From NCBI GenBank assembly GCA_028697725.1, contig JAQVEG010000004.1, forward strand, positions 43,500-100,977: DNA of 57,478 nucleotides, in the 5' to 3' direction. The position numbers and the translations under genes were made by a program. A model generated the notes under the pieces. The model did no database searches. It worked only from the letters and a program-made list of their open reading frames with translations, and was not told where the DNA came from. This document shows, one piece after another, positions 1 through 9,682 of the stretch. Source of the stretch: Anaerostipes sp. GTDB lineage: Bacteria > Bacillota > Clostridia > Lachnospirales > Lachnospiraceae. Position 1 is the first letter of the stretch; every line of letters starts with the position of its first letter.

Positions 1-989
<989 letters not shown>

Positions 990-992
990 TCA

Positions 993-1029
993 TAGTTGTC
1001 TAACAACTATTAACTTGTTGTATGACAAC
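993..1029. promoter_or_regulatory. Tandem FadR/GntR-type operators at ilvC
   Basis: Two palindromes: TAGTTGT-CTA-ACAACTA at 993-1009 (perfect 7-bp arms) and GTTGT-ATG-ACAAC at 1017-1029. Both match the TNGTNNNACNA pattern known for FadR-subfamily GntR proteins. Their centres are 22 bp apart, about two helical turns. The right-hand site begins just downstream of the ilvC -10 box, so binding should block initiation. The GntR gene next door is the obvious binder; that is inference. Confidence 0.8.
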
Positions 1030-1030
1030 T

Positions 1031-1059
1031 ATTGTAATCGCATTTACCACAAAAGTCAA
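1031..1059 (-). promoter_or_regulatory. ilvC sigma-A promoter
   Basis: On the minus strand TTGACT (1059-1054) and TACAAT (1036-1031) are separated by exactly 17 bp. The expected start point falls inside the tandem palindromes described at 993-1029. Confidence 0.8.
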
Positions 1060-1074
1060 TAGGTTTCTTGAAAT

Positions 1075-1770
1075 TTATTCTTCCCATGGAAGTTGTTCAT
1101 TCCACATTGCATGGTGCAAATGGATTGTAACCGCACTTTTTAACGCTTCTGCATCTCTTCTCTTCAAAAAATTCATTATCATAATATGATCTTTGTAAGC
1201 ATCTTCTGCTATAACGTCTAAGTTAATATTTAGAGCAAAGGTCTTTTCAATTGTCTCTGTAAGCATAGGCATAAATCGACTTAAAAATACATTATGGGAT
1301 GCCTTTAATATAGCTCCATGAAACTTACTTTCTGACTGAATCCGATGCTTTCCTTCTGGATTCTTCTTCAAAAGTCTTTGACATTCTTCTCCTAATTTAA
1401 TAATCTCTTCTATCTCTTCATCGGTTGCCCGTTTGCAGGCGAGAGCTGCTGCCTCTGGCTCAAATATAATTCGTGCCTCATATAAATCTCTTAATGTGAC
1501 CTTCATATCCGCAAATTCCTGCATATCAATGGAGCCTTCTATATATCGATTCATTTGCTCGTTGACAAAGGTACCTCTGCCTCTTTTTACAAGCAAAAGT
1601 CCTTCGGAAGTCAAAGTTCTGATTGCCTCCCGAAGTGTAGTTCTGCTGATTCCCAATTGATCTGATAAATCATTTTCATTTGGCAGTTTATCGCCACACT
1701 GATACTGCCCATCTTCAATCAATGCTCTCAAAGTATCTGCTGTCCTTTGAGATAAATTTTCCTTTTCCAT
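1075..1770 (-). CDS. GntR-family regulator, FadR (FCD) subfamily
   Basis: A 231-residue transcription factor. The N-terminal winged helix (SRTTLREAIRTLTSEGLL, then the KRGRGTFV wing) is typical GntR. The C-terminal helical part (EARIIFEPEAAALA, then an FHGAILKASHN histidine segment) looks like the FCD effector domain, which usually binds a metal and a small carboxylate. The ATG at 1770 is preferred because GTGAGGAAAG precedes it; an in-frame GTG at 1797 has no ribosome site. It lies directly upstream of ilvC, and FadR-type operators separate the two, so it probably controls ilvC. The effector is unknown; a branched-chain intermediate is a guess. Confidence 0.9.
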   Translation of the reverse strand: MEKENLSQRTADTLRALIEDGQYQCGDKLPNENDLSDQLGISRTTLREAIRTLTSEGLLLVKRGRGTFVNEQMNRYIEGSIDMQEFADMKVTLRDLYEARIIFEPEAAALACKRATDEEIEEIIKLGEECQRLLKKNPEGKHRIQSESKFHGAILKASHNVFLSRFMPMLTETIEKTFALNINLDVIAEDAYKDHIMIMNFLKRRDAEALKSAVTIHLHHAMWNEQLPWEE

Positions 1771-1878
1771 GTCTTTCCTCACTTTAGCTGTCAGCACATA
1801 TGCTACATGCTTTTATTTATATTCTCATATTATTGTGGCTACTTTTTTTTAGAAAGTCAAGGATAATCTCTTCCTTTC

Positions 1879-3039
1879 TTAATCCCTCTCTTGCCTTTGA
1901 TATCTTAAATATGCAAGTGCCACACACAGACAAGCAACGGTAAATGCAAGTTCAATTCTAAAGCTTGTATACATGGTACTTCGCTGACTTGCAGTCAATA
2001 CACCAGATTCTCCAAGAAGATCGATTGCCTTACTATACCAGTAAGTTGGCAGGAATTGAGCCACTTTTCTTACCTGTTCTCCAAGCATATTTAGTGATAC
2101 AAAAACGCCTCCAAGGAAACACATTCCAAGAGAAATTACATTAACAACTCCACTGAGTGCTGTTGTATTTTTCACTAGAAGCCCTACCAAAAATGCCATT
2201 GCAAGGGATACAAGGAAAAATAGAAAACTGTTTATAATATAATATTTTAAATTCACATCACTTAAATATGAACTTCCACACAAAAGAATCGGTAATAACA
2301 AACTAAACATCCAGAACACAATCCCAACAAATAAAAATGCTCCCATAAACTGAAGGTTCTGTGATTTAAATGAAGTTTTAGAACAAAGCATTCTGTTTCT
2401 AATATCTTTTTTCTGAAACTCTGTAATGATAATACTCATAACATAACACATAACACAGATATACATATATGGCATAAAGCGAAACATATAAAAATGCTTT
2501 GGTACAACTCCACCATTTCCATTGACATCAATTAATTTTACTTTTGGCGTAACCTTTTGTGCTGCTGCAGCTTTTTTTACAGACTCTTTTAGAGAAAATC
2601 CGCCCTTTTGATAGAGACGAATCTGACTTAAATAGTTGGTAATCTGCTGATCCATATAGTATCCAGAAGAAGTTCCAGGAACCTTAGTTACCTTTACCTT
2701 TCCATCGGTTTGAATCCTACGATCTAAATCTGCAGGAATGTCTACCACATACTCAATACTACGATAATAAATCTGTTCTTGCAGAGCCTTTTTACTTTGC
2801 TTCACTGGCACGATATTGTGATTTTTCTCAAGCATTTTCTTAAGCCCATCCGCCACATCGCCTTGACCTCTTGTTACCACTGCAATATCCATCTTCTTGG
2901 ACTGAAACATGGAATTATTTCCGGATTCTGCATAAGATGCCTGAATCATCATAGTCACCCCTAAGAAAATTCCAACATACATAAATAAAATTCCGAGGTT
3001 CCGTTTTGCCATAAGCAAATATCCTTTAAATACTGTCAT
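1879..3039 (-). CDS. ABC-2 type exporter permease (second)
   Basis: A 386-residue membrane protein of the ABC-2 permease type. It has one N-terminal membrane segment (about residues 14-34), an extracytoplasmic region of about 150 residues, then a cluster of five or six hydrophobic segments from about residue 180 to the end. It overlaps the upstream permease gene by 14 bp and shares its layout, so the two probably form a heterodimer with the ATPase encoded at 4158-5096. The substrate is unknown. Such exporters often handle peptides, lipids or toxic compounds, and the neighbouring two-component system would fit a stress-induced pump. Confidence 0.85.
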   Translation of the reverse strand: MTVFKGYLLMAKRNLGILFMYVGIFLGVTMMIQASYAESGNNSMFQSKKMDIAVVTRGQGDVADGLKKMLEKNHNIVPVKQSKKALQEQIYYRSIEYVVDIPADLDRRIQTDGKVKVTKVPGTSSGYYMDQQITNYLSQIRLYQKGGFSLKESVKKAAAAQKVTPKVKLIDVNGNGGVVPKHFYMFRFMPYMYICVMCYVMSIIITEFQKKDIRNRMLCSKTSFKSQNLQFMGAFLFVGIVFWMFSLLLPILLCGSSYLSDVNLKYYIINSFLFFLVSLAMAFLVGLLVKNTTALSGVVNVISLGMCFLGGVFVSLNMLGEQVRKVAQFLPTYWYSKAIDLLGESGVLTASQRSTMYTSFRIELAFTVACLCVALAYLRYQRQERD

Positions 3040-4147
3040 AACGTTCCCTCCTTATCAATAAAAATGTAATGATAATAAACACTCCACTGATAGCCGTCAT
3101 AAATAAAATATCAGTAATAAATCTTGACGGGTCTGCATAAACGGACATACTGTAAAATGCATCTGCAATCAGTGCTGCTGGATTTAGTCGGTTCACAATT
3201 GGTATATATTGATCTATGATATTTTTCATACCTCCAACCATAAGTCCAGCTAAAAAACTACAGAGAAGAGATACTCCAATTAAGATTCCAACTTTGATGT
3301 TTTCACCCATTTTTCCAATGGCTCCAATGAATGTTCCAAGAGAAACACCAATCATACTTCCAATAAAGGCAACTAGTATCATCTGTGGCCATTGATTTCC
3401 AATCTCTATTTTCAATATAAATCTTAAATAAAGCAGTAACACACACACGTTGATAAAATGCATGAAAAACACAACTACCATATCGCTTATAATCATTTTT
3501 ATTCGGTGAACTGGTGCAATACATCGCCTTGCAGCAAGCTGTGTAATATTTGCCTGCATATCCATGGAATTTGCCATTCCTAAAAAAGCTCCAAACATAC
3601 ATGCCATAGCAATTAATGCAAAATAATATTGTAAAAATTCATCATATGTCTTTCCACCTAAAGAAACATTTTTTACTACCTTACGACTTTGTTCCATAGA
3701 CTTTACAACCTCTGGAATCTTCTCTGGATGTTCTTTTGCAACATCGATGATAACATCACGATTCTTCTCATAAGCATCCATTAATGTTTCTAAAATGCTT
3801 TGTTCCATGCCATTTGAAGTAACCGCAAGCTGCAATTCTTTCTCATTATAATAAATACCTTTAATATCGCCTGACTTTAGAAGTTTTAATGCTTTTTTTT
3901 CGTCATTTGTTTTTACTTTGATATAATCTCCATTCATCTCCTTTAGAAAAAGTGCAAAATTTTCATCTTTGGTATCTTGTTTTGTCACAACAGCAACTGG
4001 AATCTTATGAAAGGCTTCGCTTTCTTCTCCATTACTAAATGCAAAGGAAAACAGTGTTCCTAGTATCATGGGAAATGCAATAGCCCAGAACATAATATCC
4101 CTTCGCCGAATCATTTCCTTCCATCGATATTTCATTAAATGTCTCAT
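3026..4147 (-). CDS. ABC-2 type exporter permease (first)
   Basis: 373 residues with the same plan as its partner: one N-terminal membrane segment (about residues 18-36), a long extracytoplasmic domain to about residue 170, then a multi-pass C-terminal block. The ribosome site AGGAGG lies 6 bp before the ATG. It is 10 bp downstream of the ATPase gene and overlaps the next permease gene, so the three form one operon (ATPase, permease, permease). No substrate can be read from the sequence. Confidence 0.85.
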   Translation of the reverse strand: MRHLMKYRWKEMIRRRDIMFWAIAFPMILGTLFSFAFSNGEESEAFHKIPVAVVTKQDTKDENFALFLKEMNGDYIKVKTNDEKKALKLLKSGDIKGIYYNEKELQLAVTSNGMEQSILETLMDAYEKNRDVIIDVAKEHPEKIPEVVKSMEQSRKVVKNVSLGGKTYDEFLQYYFALIAMACMFGAFLGMANSMDMQANITQLAARRCIAPVHRIKMIISDMVVVFFMHFINVCVLLLYLRFILKIEIGNQWPQMILVAFIGSMIGVSLGTFIGAIGKMGENIKVGILIGVSLLCSFLAGLMVGGMKNIIDQYIPIVNRLNPAALIADAFYSMSVYADPSRFITDILFMTAISGVFIIITFLLIRRERYDSI

Positions 4148-4157
4148 AAGCCGCCTC

Positions 4158-5096
4158 CTAATCTCTAAGCTGGGTTCCTGTAATCTCTAGGAACACGTCA
4201 TTCAGCGTTGGCAGTTCTGAGAATACCTTTCCAAAAAAGATTTCTCGCTCTTGTAGATAGTGTAAAACTTCTACCAGATTCTGATTGCCTCCGCTACAGC
4301 GGATTTTTAATTCTCTATGTTCGTACTCTACAAAAAACACATGGTTCATCCTACGAATTTCATTCATCTGCTCCTGAGAAATATCAACATCTGCAATGGT
4401 AATAATCTCACTGGTTTTAATTAATTTCTTTAGCTCATCTTTTGTTCCCTGAGCGATAACACGACCATGGTCAAGAATTGCAATTTTGGTACAAATCTGT
4501 TCTACTTCTTCCATGTAATGTGAAGTATAGATAATCGTGGAGCCTTGGCGATTTAATTCTTGTATTCCAGTTAAAATATTATTTCTGCTCTGTGGATCTA
4601 CAGCAACCGTTGGCTCATCCAGTAAGATAAGTTTTGGTCGATGTGCAATTCCACATGCAATGTTTAATCTTCTTAGAAGTCCTCCAGAAAGTTTCTTGGG
4701 CTTCATCTTCTTATAATCTTCCAATCCTACAAAAGAAATTGCATCTTCCACCATCTTTTTTCTCTTATTTTTGTCATTGATATAAAGTCCACAAAAATAA
4801 TCAATATTTTCAAAGACTGTCATTTGTTCAAAGACTGCAACATTTTGCATAACAACGCCAATATCCTTTTTAATATCATATTGATCTGGAGCCATTTCCT
4901 TTCCAAAAATACGAATATCACCTTTGTCATACTGAAGCAGAGATAACATACAGTTCATAGCCGTTGTTTTTCCAGATCCATTGGGACCAAGAAGTCCGTA
5001 AATCTCTCCTTCTTCGATTTCTAAATTTAAATGATCTAATGCTAATAGGTTTCCATATCGTTTTACTAAATTTTTTATTTCAATGATTGTACTCAT
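4158..5096 (-). CDS. ABC transporter ATP-binding protein
   Basis: 312 residues forming the ATPase of the exporter encoded downstream. Visible motifs are Walker A (GPNGSGKTT, about residues 38-46), the Q-loop (GVVMQNVAVF), signature LSGGLLRRL, Walker B (LILLDEPTVAVDP) and the switch histidine (IIYTSHYMEEVEQ). An extension of about 90 residues follows the nucleotide-binding domain, as in drug- and antibiotic-type exporters such as the DrrA/CcmA group. First gene of its operon, divergent from a histidine kinase gene; the space between them holds a TGACA/TGTCA dyad. Confidence 0.93.
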   Translation of the reverse strand: MSTIIEIKNLVKRYGNLLALDHLNLEIEEGEIYGLLGPNGSGKTTAMNCMLSLLQYDKGDIRIFGKEMAPDQYDIKKDIGVVMQNVAVFEQMTVFENIDYFCGLYINDKNKRKKMVEDAISFVGLEDYKKMKPKKLSGGLLRRLNIACGIAHRPKLILLDEPTVAVDPQSRNNILTGIQELNRQGSTIIYTSHYMEEVEQICTKIAILDHGRVIAQGTKDELKKLIKTSEIITIADVDISQEQMNEIRRMNHVFFVEYEHRELKIRCSGGNQNLVEVLHYLQEREIFFGKVFSELPTLNDVFLEITGTQLRD

Positions 5097-5175
5097 ATGC
5101 GATTCCTCCTTCTTTATACTCCCATTATAGCTTTCTCTTTTTTGTTTTTGCAGTGCATTGTGTCAAATAAAAATG

Positions 5176-5228
5176 TGACAAATGTCATCTCTTTTTTTCT
5201 TTGTCCTATGGTTTCCTCATGATATAAT
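5176..5228 (+). promoter_or_regulatory. Kinase-operon promoter and TGACA-AA-TGTCA dyad
   Basis: A dyad TGACA-AA-TGTCA lies at 5176-5187, with a further TGTCA at 5161-5165, so three half-sites fall in 27 bp. Just downstream TTGTCC (5201-5206) and TATAAT (5223-5228) with a 16-bp spacer form a plausible rightward promoter for the two-component genes. The dyad lies between the divergent exporter and kinase operons and could be the response-regulator site; that is inference. Confidence 0.5.
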
Positions 5229-5248
5229 GGTTGAATAAGGAGAAAACT

Positions 5249-6322
5249 ATGGAGCGAATTCAAGATCAATTTATTTTATTATTTTTTTGCCTCACCAGCC
5301 TGACCTATATGCCCTTATCTACGGGATATGTTCTGGCTTTCTTTCTTGCCGTTTCCATCTGTAGTTCCTGCTATTTTTTTCAGTCTCACAGAGTCTGTGC
5401 CATGGAGATTATCTTGTTTTTAGGTATTGCTTGTTACGTACCAGAGGTACTTTTATTTACACCTCTTATTTTTTATCCACTGTTGGAACGTAGATTTCAC
5501 TACTTTTGGGCATTTCTTCTCATTGTCTTTGGTTTTATCATATGTCTGTGTCCAATCACTGAACTATGTTTTCTTGGGGTTGGAATGTTGATTTCCATTT
5601 ATTTAGAAATAAAAACCAGACATCATAAGATGTTAGAATATGAATTTAGAAAGACACGAGATGACAGTACAGAATTAAACCTTTTATTAAAAGAGAAAAA
5701 TCAAACCCTTATTGAAAAACAGGATGCACAAGTATACGCTGCAACTTTAAAAGAGCGAAACCGAATTGCCAGAGAGATTCATGATAATGTAGGACATTTA
5801 CTCTCTCGTTCTATCTTAATGGTAGGGGCATTAAAGGCTATGAACCAGCAAGAAAGTCTTAACGTTCCTTTGGAGAATCTTTCCAATACCCTCTCTGATG
5901 GTATGAACAATATTAGGGAAAGCGTTCATGACCTCCATGACGATTTTATTAACTTAGAAGAAAGTTTACATACTTTGGTTCAAGAATTCGATTTTTGTTC
6001 TGTTCAGTTTGAATATGATATGGGATTGAATGTTCCCAAAGACGTAAAATATAGTTTTATTACAATCACAAAAGAAGCATTGTCAAATGTAATCAAACAC
6101 AGCAATGCAACACAAGTATTTTTATATTGCCAAGAGCATCCAAGCATGTATCAACTCATACTTCAGGATAATGGCAGTCAAAGTTCCACTTCTTTTGAGG
6201 GAAGTGAAGGTATTGGATTGACCAATATGAGAGACAGAGTCGAGGCTCTTCATGGCAATTTTAAACTTTCTACTCAAAAGGGATTTCAGATATTTATTAC
6301 CATTCCAAAGAAAGGAATCTAA
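5249..6322 (+). CDS. Sensor histidine kinase, NarL-partner (HisKA_3) type
   Basis: 357 residues. The N-terminal 125 residues contain about four or five membrane segments with very short loops, so the sensor is probably intramembrane or senses the envelope. A coiled-coil linker precedes the phosphorylation site (RNRIAREIHDNVGH, His in the HDN motif). The ATPase domain shows the N-box ITKEALSNVIKHS and a GIGLTNMRDRVEALHG G-box. The ATG at 5249 is chosen because AAGGAG lies 6 bp before it; an in-frame TTG at 5231 lacks such a site. The response-regulator gene starts 4 bp after its stop, and the exporter operon diverges from it, suggesting control of that exporter. Confidence 0.93.
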   Translation: MERIQDQFILLFFCLTSLTYMPLSTGYVLAFFLAVSICSSCYFFQSHRVCAMEIILFLGIACYVPEVLLFTPLIFYPLLERRFHYFWAFLLIVFGFIICLCPITELCFLGVGMLISIYLEIKTRHHKMLEYEFRKTRDDSTELNLLLKEKNQTLIEKQDAQVYAATLKERNRIAREIHDNVGHLLSRSILMVGALKAMNQQESLNVPLENLSNTLSDGMNNIRESVHDLHDDFINLEESLHTLVQEFDFCSVQFEYDMGLNVPKDVKYSFITITKEALSNVIKHSNATQVFLYCQEHPSMYQLILQDNGSQSSTSFEGSEGIGLTNMRDRVEALHGNFKLSTQKGFQIFITIPKKGI

Positions 6323-6326
6323 ACTT

Positions 6327-6947
6327 ATGAATATTTTAATTGTAGATGATGATATCTTAGTGTCAACTTCACTAAAAACAATCCTAGAATCTGATTCTTC
6401 CATCAAAGTTGTGGGAATTGGCAGCAATGGAATTCAGGCAGTGACTCTTTATGAAGAAACTAAACCAGATGTACTGCTCATGGATATCCGAATGAAAGAG
6501 ATGAATGGATTAGATGCTGCCAGTCAAATTCTAAAAACATCTCCAGATGCCAGAATCCTTTTACTCACAACATTTTTAGATGACGAATATATTATCAAAG
6601 CACTGCGATTAGGTGCAAAGGGATACTTGCTCAAACAAGACTATGAAAGCTTAATTCCAGCCATCAAAGCAGTTGCCAGCGGACAAACGGTATTTGGACA
6701 TGAGATTGTGGCGAAAATTCCAGATTTACTCCAGTCTTCTACCTCATTTAATTATGAGTCCTATCATATCAGCCAACGAGAATTTAACATCATTGAACTC
6801 ATTGCTGATGGAAAAAGTAATAAAGAAATTGCGAACCAGTTATTCCTCAGTGAGGGAACCGTTCGCAACTACTTAAGCAATATATTAGATAAATTAAACT
6901 TACGAGATCGAACACAGCTTGCTGTATTCTACTATCAACACTTATAG
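6327..6947 (+). CDS. NarL/LuxR-family response regulator
   Basis: 206 residues. The receiver domain has acidic residues DDD near the N-terminus, the phosphoacceptor in DVLLMDIRM, a conserved threonine (LLLTT) and lysine (GYLLKQD). The C-terminal LuxR-type helix-turn-helix reads ISQREFNIIELIADGKSNKE, then VRNYLSNILDKL. The ATG at 6327 immediately starts the receiver fold; a longer frame would begin inside the kinase gene. Its stop overlaps the convergent carbonic-anhydrase-like gene by 6 bp, so no terminator separates them. Likely regulates the divergent ABC exporter. Confidence 0.95.
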   Translation: MNILIVDDDILVSTSLKTILESDSSIKVVGIGSNGIQAVTLYEETKPDVLLMDIRMKEMNGLDAASQILKTSPDARILLLTTFLDDEYIIKALRLGAKGYLLKQDYESLIPAIKAVASGQTVFGHEIVAKIPDLLQSSTSFNYESYHISQREFNIIELIADGKSNKEIANQLFLSEGTVRNYLSNILDKLNLRDRTQLAVFYYQHL

Positions 6948-7448
6948 GTTGTGGAAATGCTTCTTTAGATTCTCCCCAACCTCCATGTATTCTTCACTAC
7001 TATCATAGACATCCTTAATTTCTTCTTTTGTCAGCGGTCTTACAACCTTTGCGGGACTTCCCATGACCATCATCCCATCTGGAATTATCTTGTTTTGTGT
7101 AATAAGACTTCCTGCGGCAATGAGGCACTGTTTTCCAATCTTTGCTCCATTCATTACGATGGAACCCATGCCCACCATAGTTTCATCACCAATGGTACAT
7201 CCATGCAAAATGGCATTATGGCCAATTGTCACTCTATCTCCTACGATCACTGGATAATTAAAATCTGTATGAATGGTACAGTTTTCTTGAACATTGGATT
7301 TATTTCCAATTACAATCTTGTCTGCATCTCCTCGAAGAACTGCATGAAATAAAATGCAGCAGTCATCTCCTACGGCAACATCCCCAAGTAGGACTGCCTC
7401 TTTTGCAACATATGATGAATCTTTCACTTTTACTTGATGTTCTTTCAT
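6942..7448 (-). CDS. Gamma-carbonic-anhydrase-like hexapeptide protein
   Basis: 168 residues of left-handed beta-helix: repeated hexapeptides such as VAVGDDCCI, IVIGNKSNVQE and VGDRVTIGHN. The histidines expected for the trimeric gamma-class metal site are present (TIHTDF, IGHNAILHG). Family members (YrdA/PaaY/CaiE group) are carbonic anhydrase homologues; many lack proven activity and some act as acyl or thioesterase helpers. The ATG at 7448 is preferred because AAAGG lies 9 bp upstream; the ATG at 7457 would abut that site. Stands alone between the convergent response regulator and the aroD terminator. Confidence 0.9.
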   Translation of the reverse strand: MKEHQVKVKDSSYVAKEAVLLGDVAVGDDCCILFHAVLRGDADKIVIGNKSNVQENCTIHTDFNYPVIVGDRVTIGHNAILHGCTIGDETMVGMGSIVMNGAKIGKQCLIAAGSLITQNKIIPDGMMVMGSPAKVVRPLTKEEIKDVYDSSEEYMEVGENLKKHFHNL

Positions 7449-7615
7449 TCTTATCATCCTTTTTATTTAATATTATCATTTCTGTAATAATTGTGGCGAT
7501 TTTTAATGTAAATGTCAAGTTCTTTTGCATCATGCTTTTTGAAGCACTCCATTTCTTGTATGCCTCCTCATTCTTTCCAACATCGTTATATAGATACAAT
7601 TTTATAATGTTGTAC

Positions 7616-7647
7616 AAAAAAAGTCCACTACCCAAATGGGTAGTGGA
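7616..7647 (-). terminator. Rho-independent terminator of aroD
   Basis: Perfect 11-bp stem TCCACTACCCA / TGGGTAGTGGA with a two-base apex, followed on the minus strand by seven T residues. It lies 27 bp beyond the aroD stop. Confidence 0.92.
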
Positions 7648-7674
7648 TGTGCTTTACAATTTAAAATCCTATAT

Positions 7675-8436
7675 TTACATTGCACCATGAATAAATTCAA
7701 GTGCCTTTTCTAAATCTTCAACTCCAGCTTGTCCTGGTGCAGATGCCTTTGTAGCAGCTCCAAATGTCAAAGAAGAACCAAATGCTTCTCCACACAGACG
7801 GCTTACAAATCCTGTTCCAGCCATAGACATTGTAATAATTGGACACTTTGCATAGTCTGTGTACATCTCCTCTGTTGCACAAAGAAGTGTTAATACATCT
7901 CTCTTACATGTTGGCATAACTGCAATCTTAGGAATATCAGCACCTAAGTCCTGCATCTTTCTTAGTCTTCCAACAATATCATCTTTTTCTGGGGTCTTAT
8001 CAAAATCATGATTTGAAGCCACAACCTTAACTCCACTATTGTGAGCAGATTCAATAATATCTTTTACAATATCATCTCCTGTAAATGCTTCTACATCGAT
8101 TAAATCAACAAGTCCTGTCTTTGCAGCGTTCTTGTTAAGCTGAGCATATACTTCCGGTTCAATTGCTTTTTCTCCACCTTCTTTTGAAGTACGGAATGTA
8201 AATAAAACAGGAATATTCCCTAGTGCATCATGTAATCCCTTTAATACTTCTTCTACTTTATCAAATTCAAATACATCTTCAAACCAATCCACACGCCACT
8301 CTACAACATCTACTGGAATCTTATGAAATGTCTTTGCTTCTTCAATAATTGCATTCTTTGTAACTCCTACAATAGGAACACAAATTTTAGGACGTCCTTC
8401 TCCAATTACAATATCTCTAACTTTCACTGTATTCAT
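7675..8436 (-). CDS. aroD: Type I 3-dehydroquinate dehydratase
   Basis: 253 residues, the usual length for the class I (Schiff-base) enzyme that interconverts 3-dehydroquinate and 3-dehydroshikimate. Signature residues are EWRVDWFED near residue 45, the catalytic histidine in SNHDFDKTP, and the Schiff-base lysine in DIPKIAVMP. It is monocistronic with its own promoter and terminator, and is flanked by a LysR gene and hydroaromatic-catabolic genes rather than by other biosynthetic aro genes. A catabolic role (quinate to dehydroquinate to dehydroshikimate) is therefore likely, though the chemistry is the same in biosynthesis. Confidence 0.93.
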   Translation of the reverse strand: MNTVKVRDIVIGEGRPKICVPIVGVTKNAIIEEAKTFHKIPVDVVEWRVDWFEDVFEFDKVEEVLKGLHDALGNIPVLFTFRTSKEGGEKAIEPEVYAQLNKNAAKTGLVDLIDVEAFTGDDIVKDIIESAHNSGVKVVASNHDFDKTPEKDDIVGRLRKMQDLGADIPKIAVMPTCKRDVLTLLCATEEMYTDYAKCPIITMSMAGTGFVSRLCGEAFGSSLTFGAATKASAPGQAGVEDLEKALEFIHGAM

Positions 8437-8495
8437 TCTATACCTCTTTCTTTTGCTTTACAACGAACGGTTATTTTTTTAACAACTATAAGTCT

Positions 8496-8534
8496 ATTAT
8501 ACACCCTTTTATTGATACAACAATTACAAGTTTT
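8496..8534 (-). promoter_or_regulatory. aroD promoter with AAAC-N6-TTG box
   Basis: Minus strand: AAAACTT (8534-8528), four bases, TTGTTG as -35 (8523-8518), 16-bp spacer, TATAAT (8501-8496). The element in front of the -35 matches those at the other three hydroaromatic promoters (9529, 15452 and 20701 regions), where AAAC is followed six bases later by the TTG of the -35 box. Confidence 0.65.
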
Positions 8535-8543
8535 ATTATATAT

Positions 8544-8577
8544 TGATAGCGAAAAAGTATCATTCATATGATATAAT
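8544..8577 (+). promoter_or_regulatory. LysR1 promoter region with T-N11-A dyad
   Basis: TGATA-N9-TATCA (8544-8562) is an interrupted dyad containing the T-N11-A core typical of LysR-type sites. It is 9 bp upstream of TATAAT (8572-8577) and occupies the place of a poor -35 box. This fits autoregulation of the LysR gene starting at 8610; the binding itself is inferred. Confidence 0.5.
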
Positions 8578-8609
8578 ATTTTTATAAAGGAAACGAAAAG
8601 GAGGCGTCT

Positions 8610-9506
8610 ATGACATTAAACCAACTATACTATTTTCAAACAGTTGCTAAATTACAACACTATCGTCTGGCAGCTCAAGAACTAAACATATCTCAGCCCA
8701 GCTTAAGCCGATCCATTGCCACGTTAGAAGATGAACTTGACATCGTCTTATTTCAACATGTTGGACGAAATATTGAGTTGACAAAGTATGGTATTATTTT
8801 ACTTGAACATGTAGAGAAGATTCTCAAAGAAGTGGACTCTGCCACTCACCATATGAAACAGCTTTCAGACGGTTTTGGCCGTATTGATCTTGCGTATGTC
8901 TACCCATTATCTACTTCTTATATTCCCCACAATGTACGGCAATTTTTAAATGAAGAAAAGAATCATGATATTGAATTTTCCTTTACCCAGTCTTATACCA
9001 AAGAGATGATTAAAGGTCTTAAGAATCACATTTATGATATTATCTTTGCTTCCCATGCAGAAAATGAACCAGATATTGAATTTTTTCCAATTCAAATCAA
9101 TGATCTTGTTATTATTACACCAAAAGGACATCCTTTATCAAAAGAGAAGGAAATTACATTAGATTGCCTGACTCAGTATCCAGTCATAGGATATGACACA
9201 AACTCTGGACTTGGAAATATTTTAAATTCTATTTTTTCGGAACATAAAATACACCCAAATATAACATGCCAGTGTCCAGATGAAAACTCCATTGCTTCTT
9301 TAGTTGCTGAAGATTTCGGTATTGCTATTGTCTCAAACATCGAACAGATTCAAAATGCAAACATTGAAATTCTTCCTATAACATCACCTCATTTGACACA
9401 TACAGTGTATATGGCATATTTAAAAGAAAATTATCAAATCACAGTCGTAAAAAGATTTATTAAATTCATCAAAAAGCGTACAAATACGGAAAGAAACAAC
9501 CCATAG
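8610..9506 (+). CDS. LysR-family regulator 1
   Basis: 298 residues. The N-terminal winged helix (YFQTVAKLQHYRLAAQELNI, then SQPSLSRSIATLEDEL) is classic LysR, followed by a periplasmic-binding-protein-like effector domain to about residue 285. AAAGGAGG lies 5 bp before the ATG. It diverges from aroD and is immediately upstream of a co-directional ene-reductase gene that has its own promoter. Closely related in the DNA-binding helix to the two other LysR proteins of this cluster. Probable activator responding to a hydroaromatic acid, by analogy with shikimate-responsive LysR proteins such as QuiR of Listeria. Confidence 0.93.
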   Translation: MTLNQLYYFQTVAKLQHYRLAAQELNISQPSLSRSIATLEDELDIVLFQHVGRNIELTKYGIILLEHVEKILKEVDSATHHMKQLSDGFGRIDLAYVYPLSTSYIPHNVRQFLNEEKNHDIEFSFTQSYTKEMIKGLKNHIYDIIFASHAENEPDIEFFPIQINDLVIITPKGHPLSKEKEITLDCLTQYPVIGYDTNSGLGNILNSIFSEHKIHPNITCQCPDENSIASLVAEDFGIAIVSNIEQIQNANIEILPITSPHLTHTVYMAYLKENYQITVVKRFIKFIKKRTNTERNNP

Positions 9507-9528
9507 ATTTTTTCTATCGTTTTTCGAC

Positions 9529-9568
9529 AAAACAAGTATTTGTTTTTATAAGTTAATGGCTTTATAAT
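9529..9568 (+). promoter_or_regulatory. Ene-reductase 1 promoter with AAAACAA-N4-TTGTTTT dyad
   Basis: AAAACAA (9529-9535), GTAT, TTGTTTT (9540-9546) form a dyad whose right arm is the -35 box TTGTTT. A 17-bp spacer leads to TATAAT (9563-9568). The same arrangement, on the opposite strand, precedes the operon starting at 20588. Confidence 0.7.
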
Positions 9569-9682
9569 TATGGTATCAGTTCATTGTTAGATTTTTAAAT
9601 GTAGATTTTTTAACAACCTGGAACGTGAATATAATTATAATTCCCTTCGCGTTCTTAAATTTTATTTTACGGAGGAAGCAGA

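Noticed and set aside
1798-1878. Terminator between the ABC operon and the GntR gene
   Set aside because: Only a 6-bp AGAAAG/CTTTCT pairing with a long loop, followed by A residues in the direction of transcription, so it is not a terminator.
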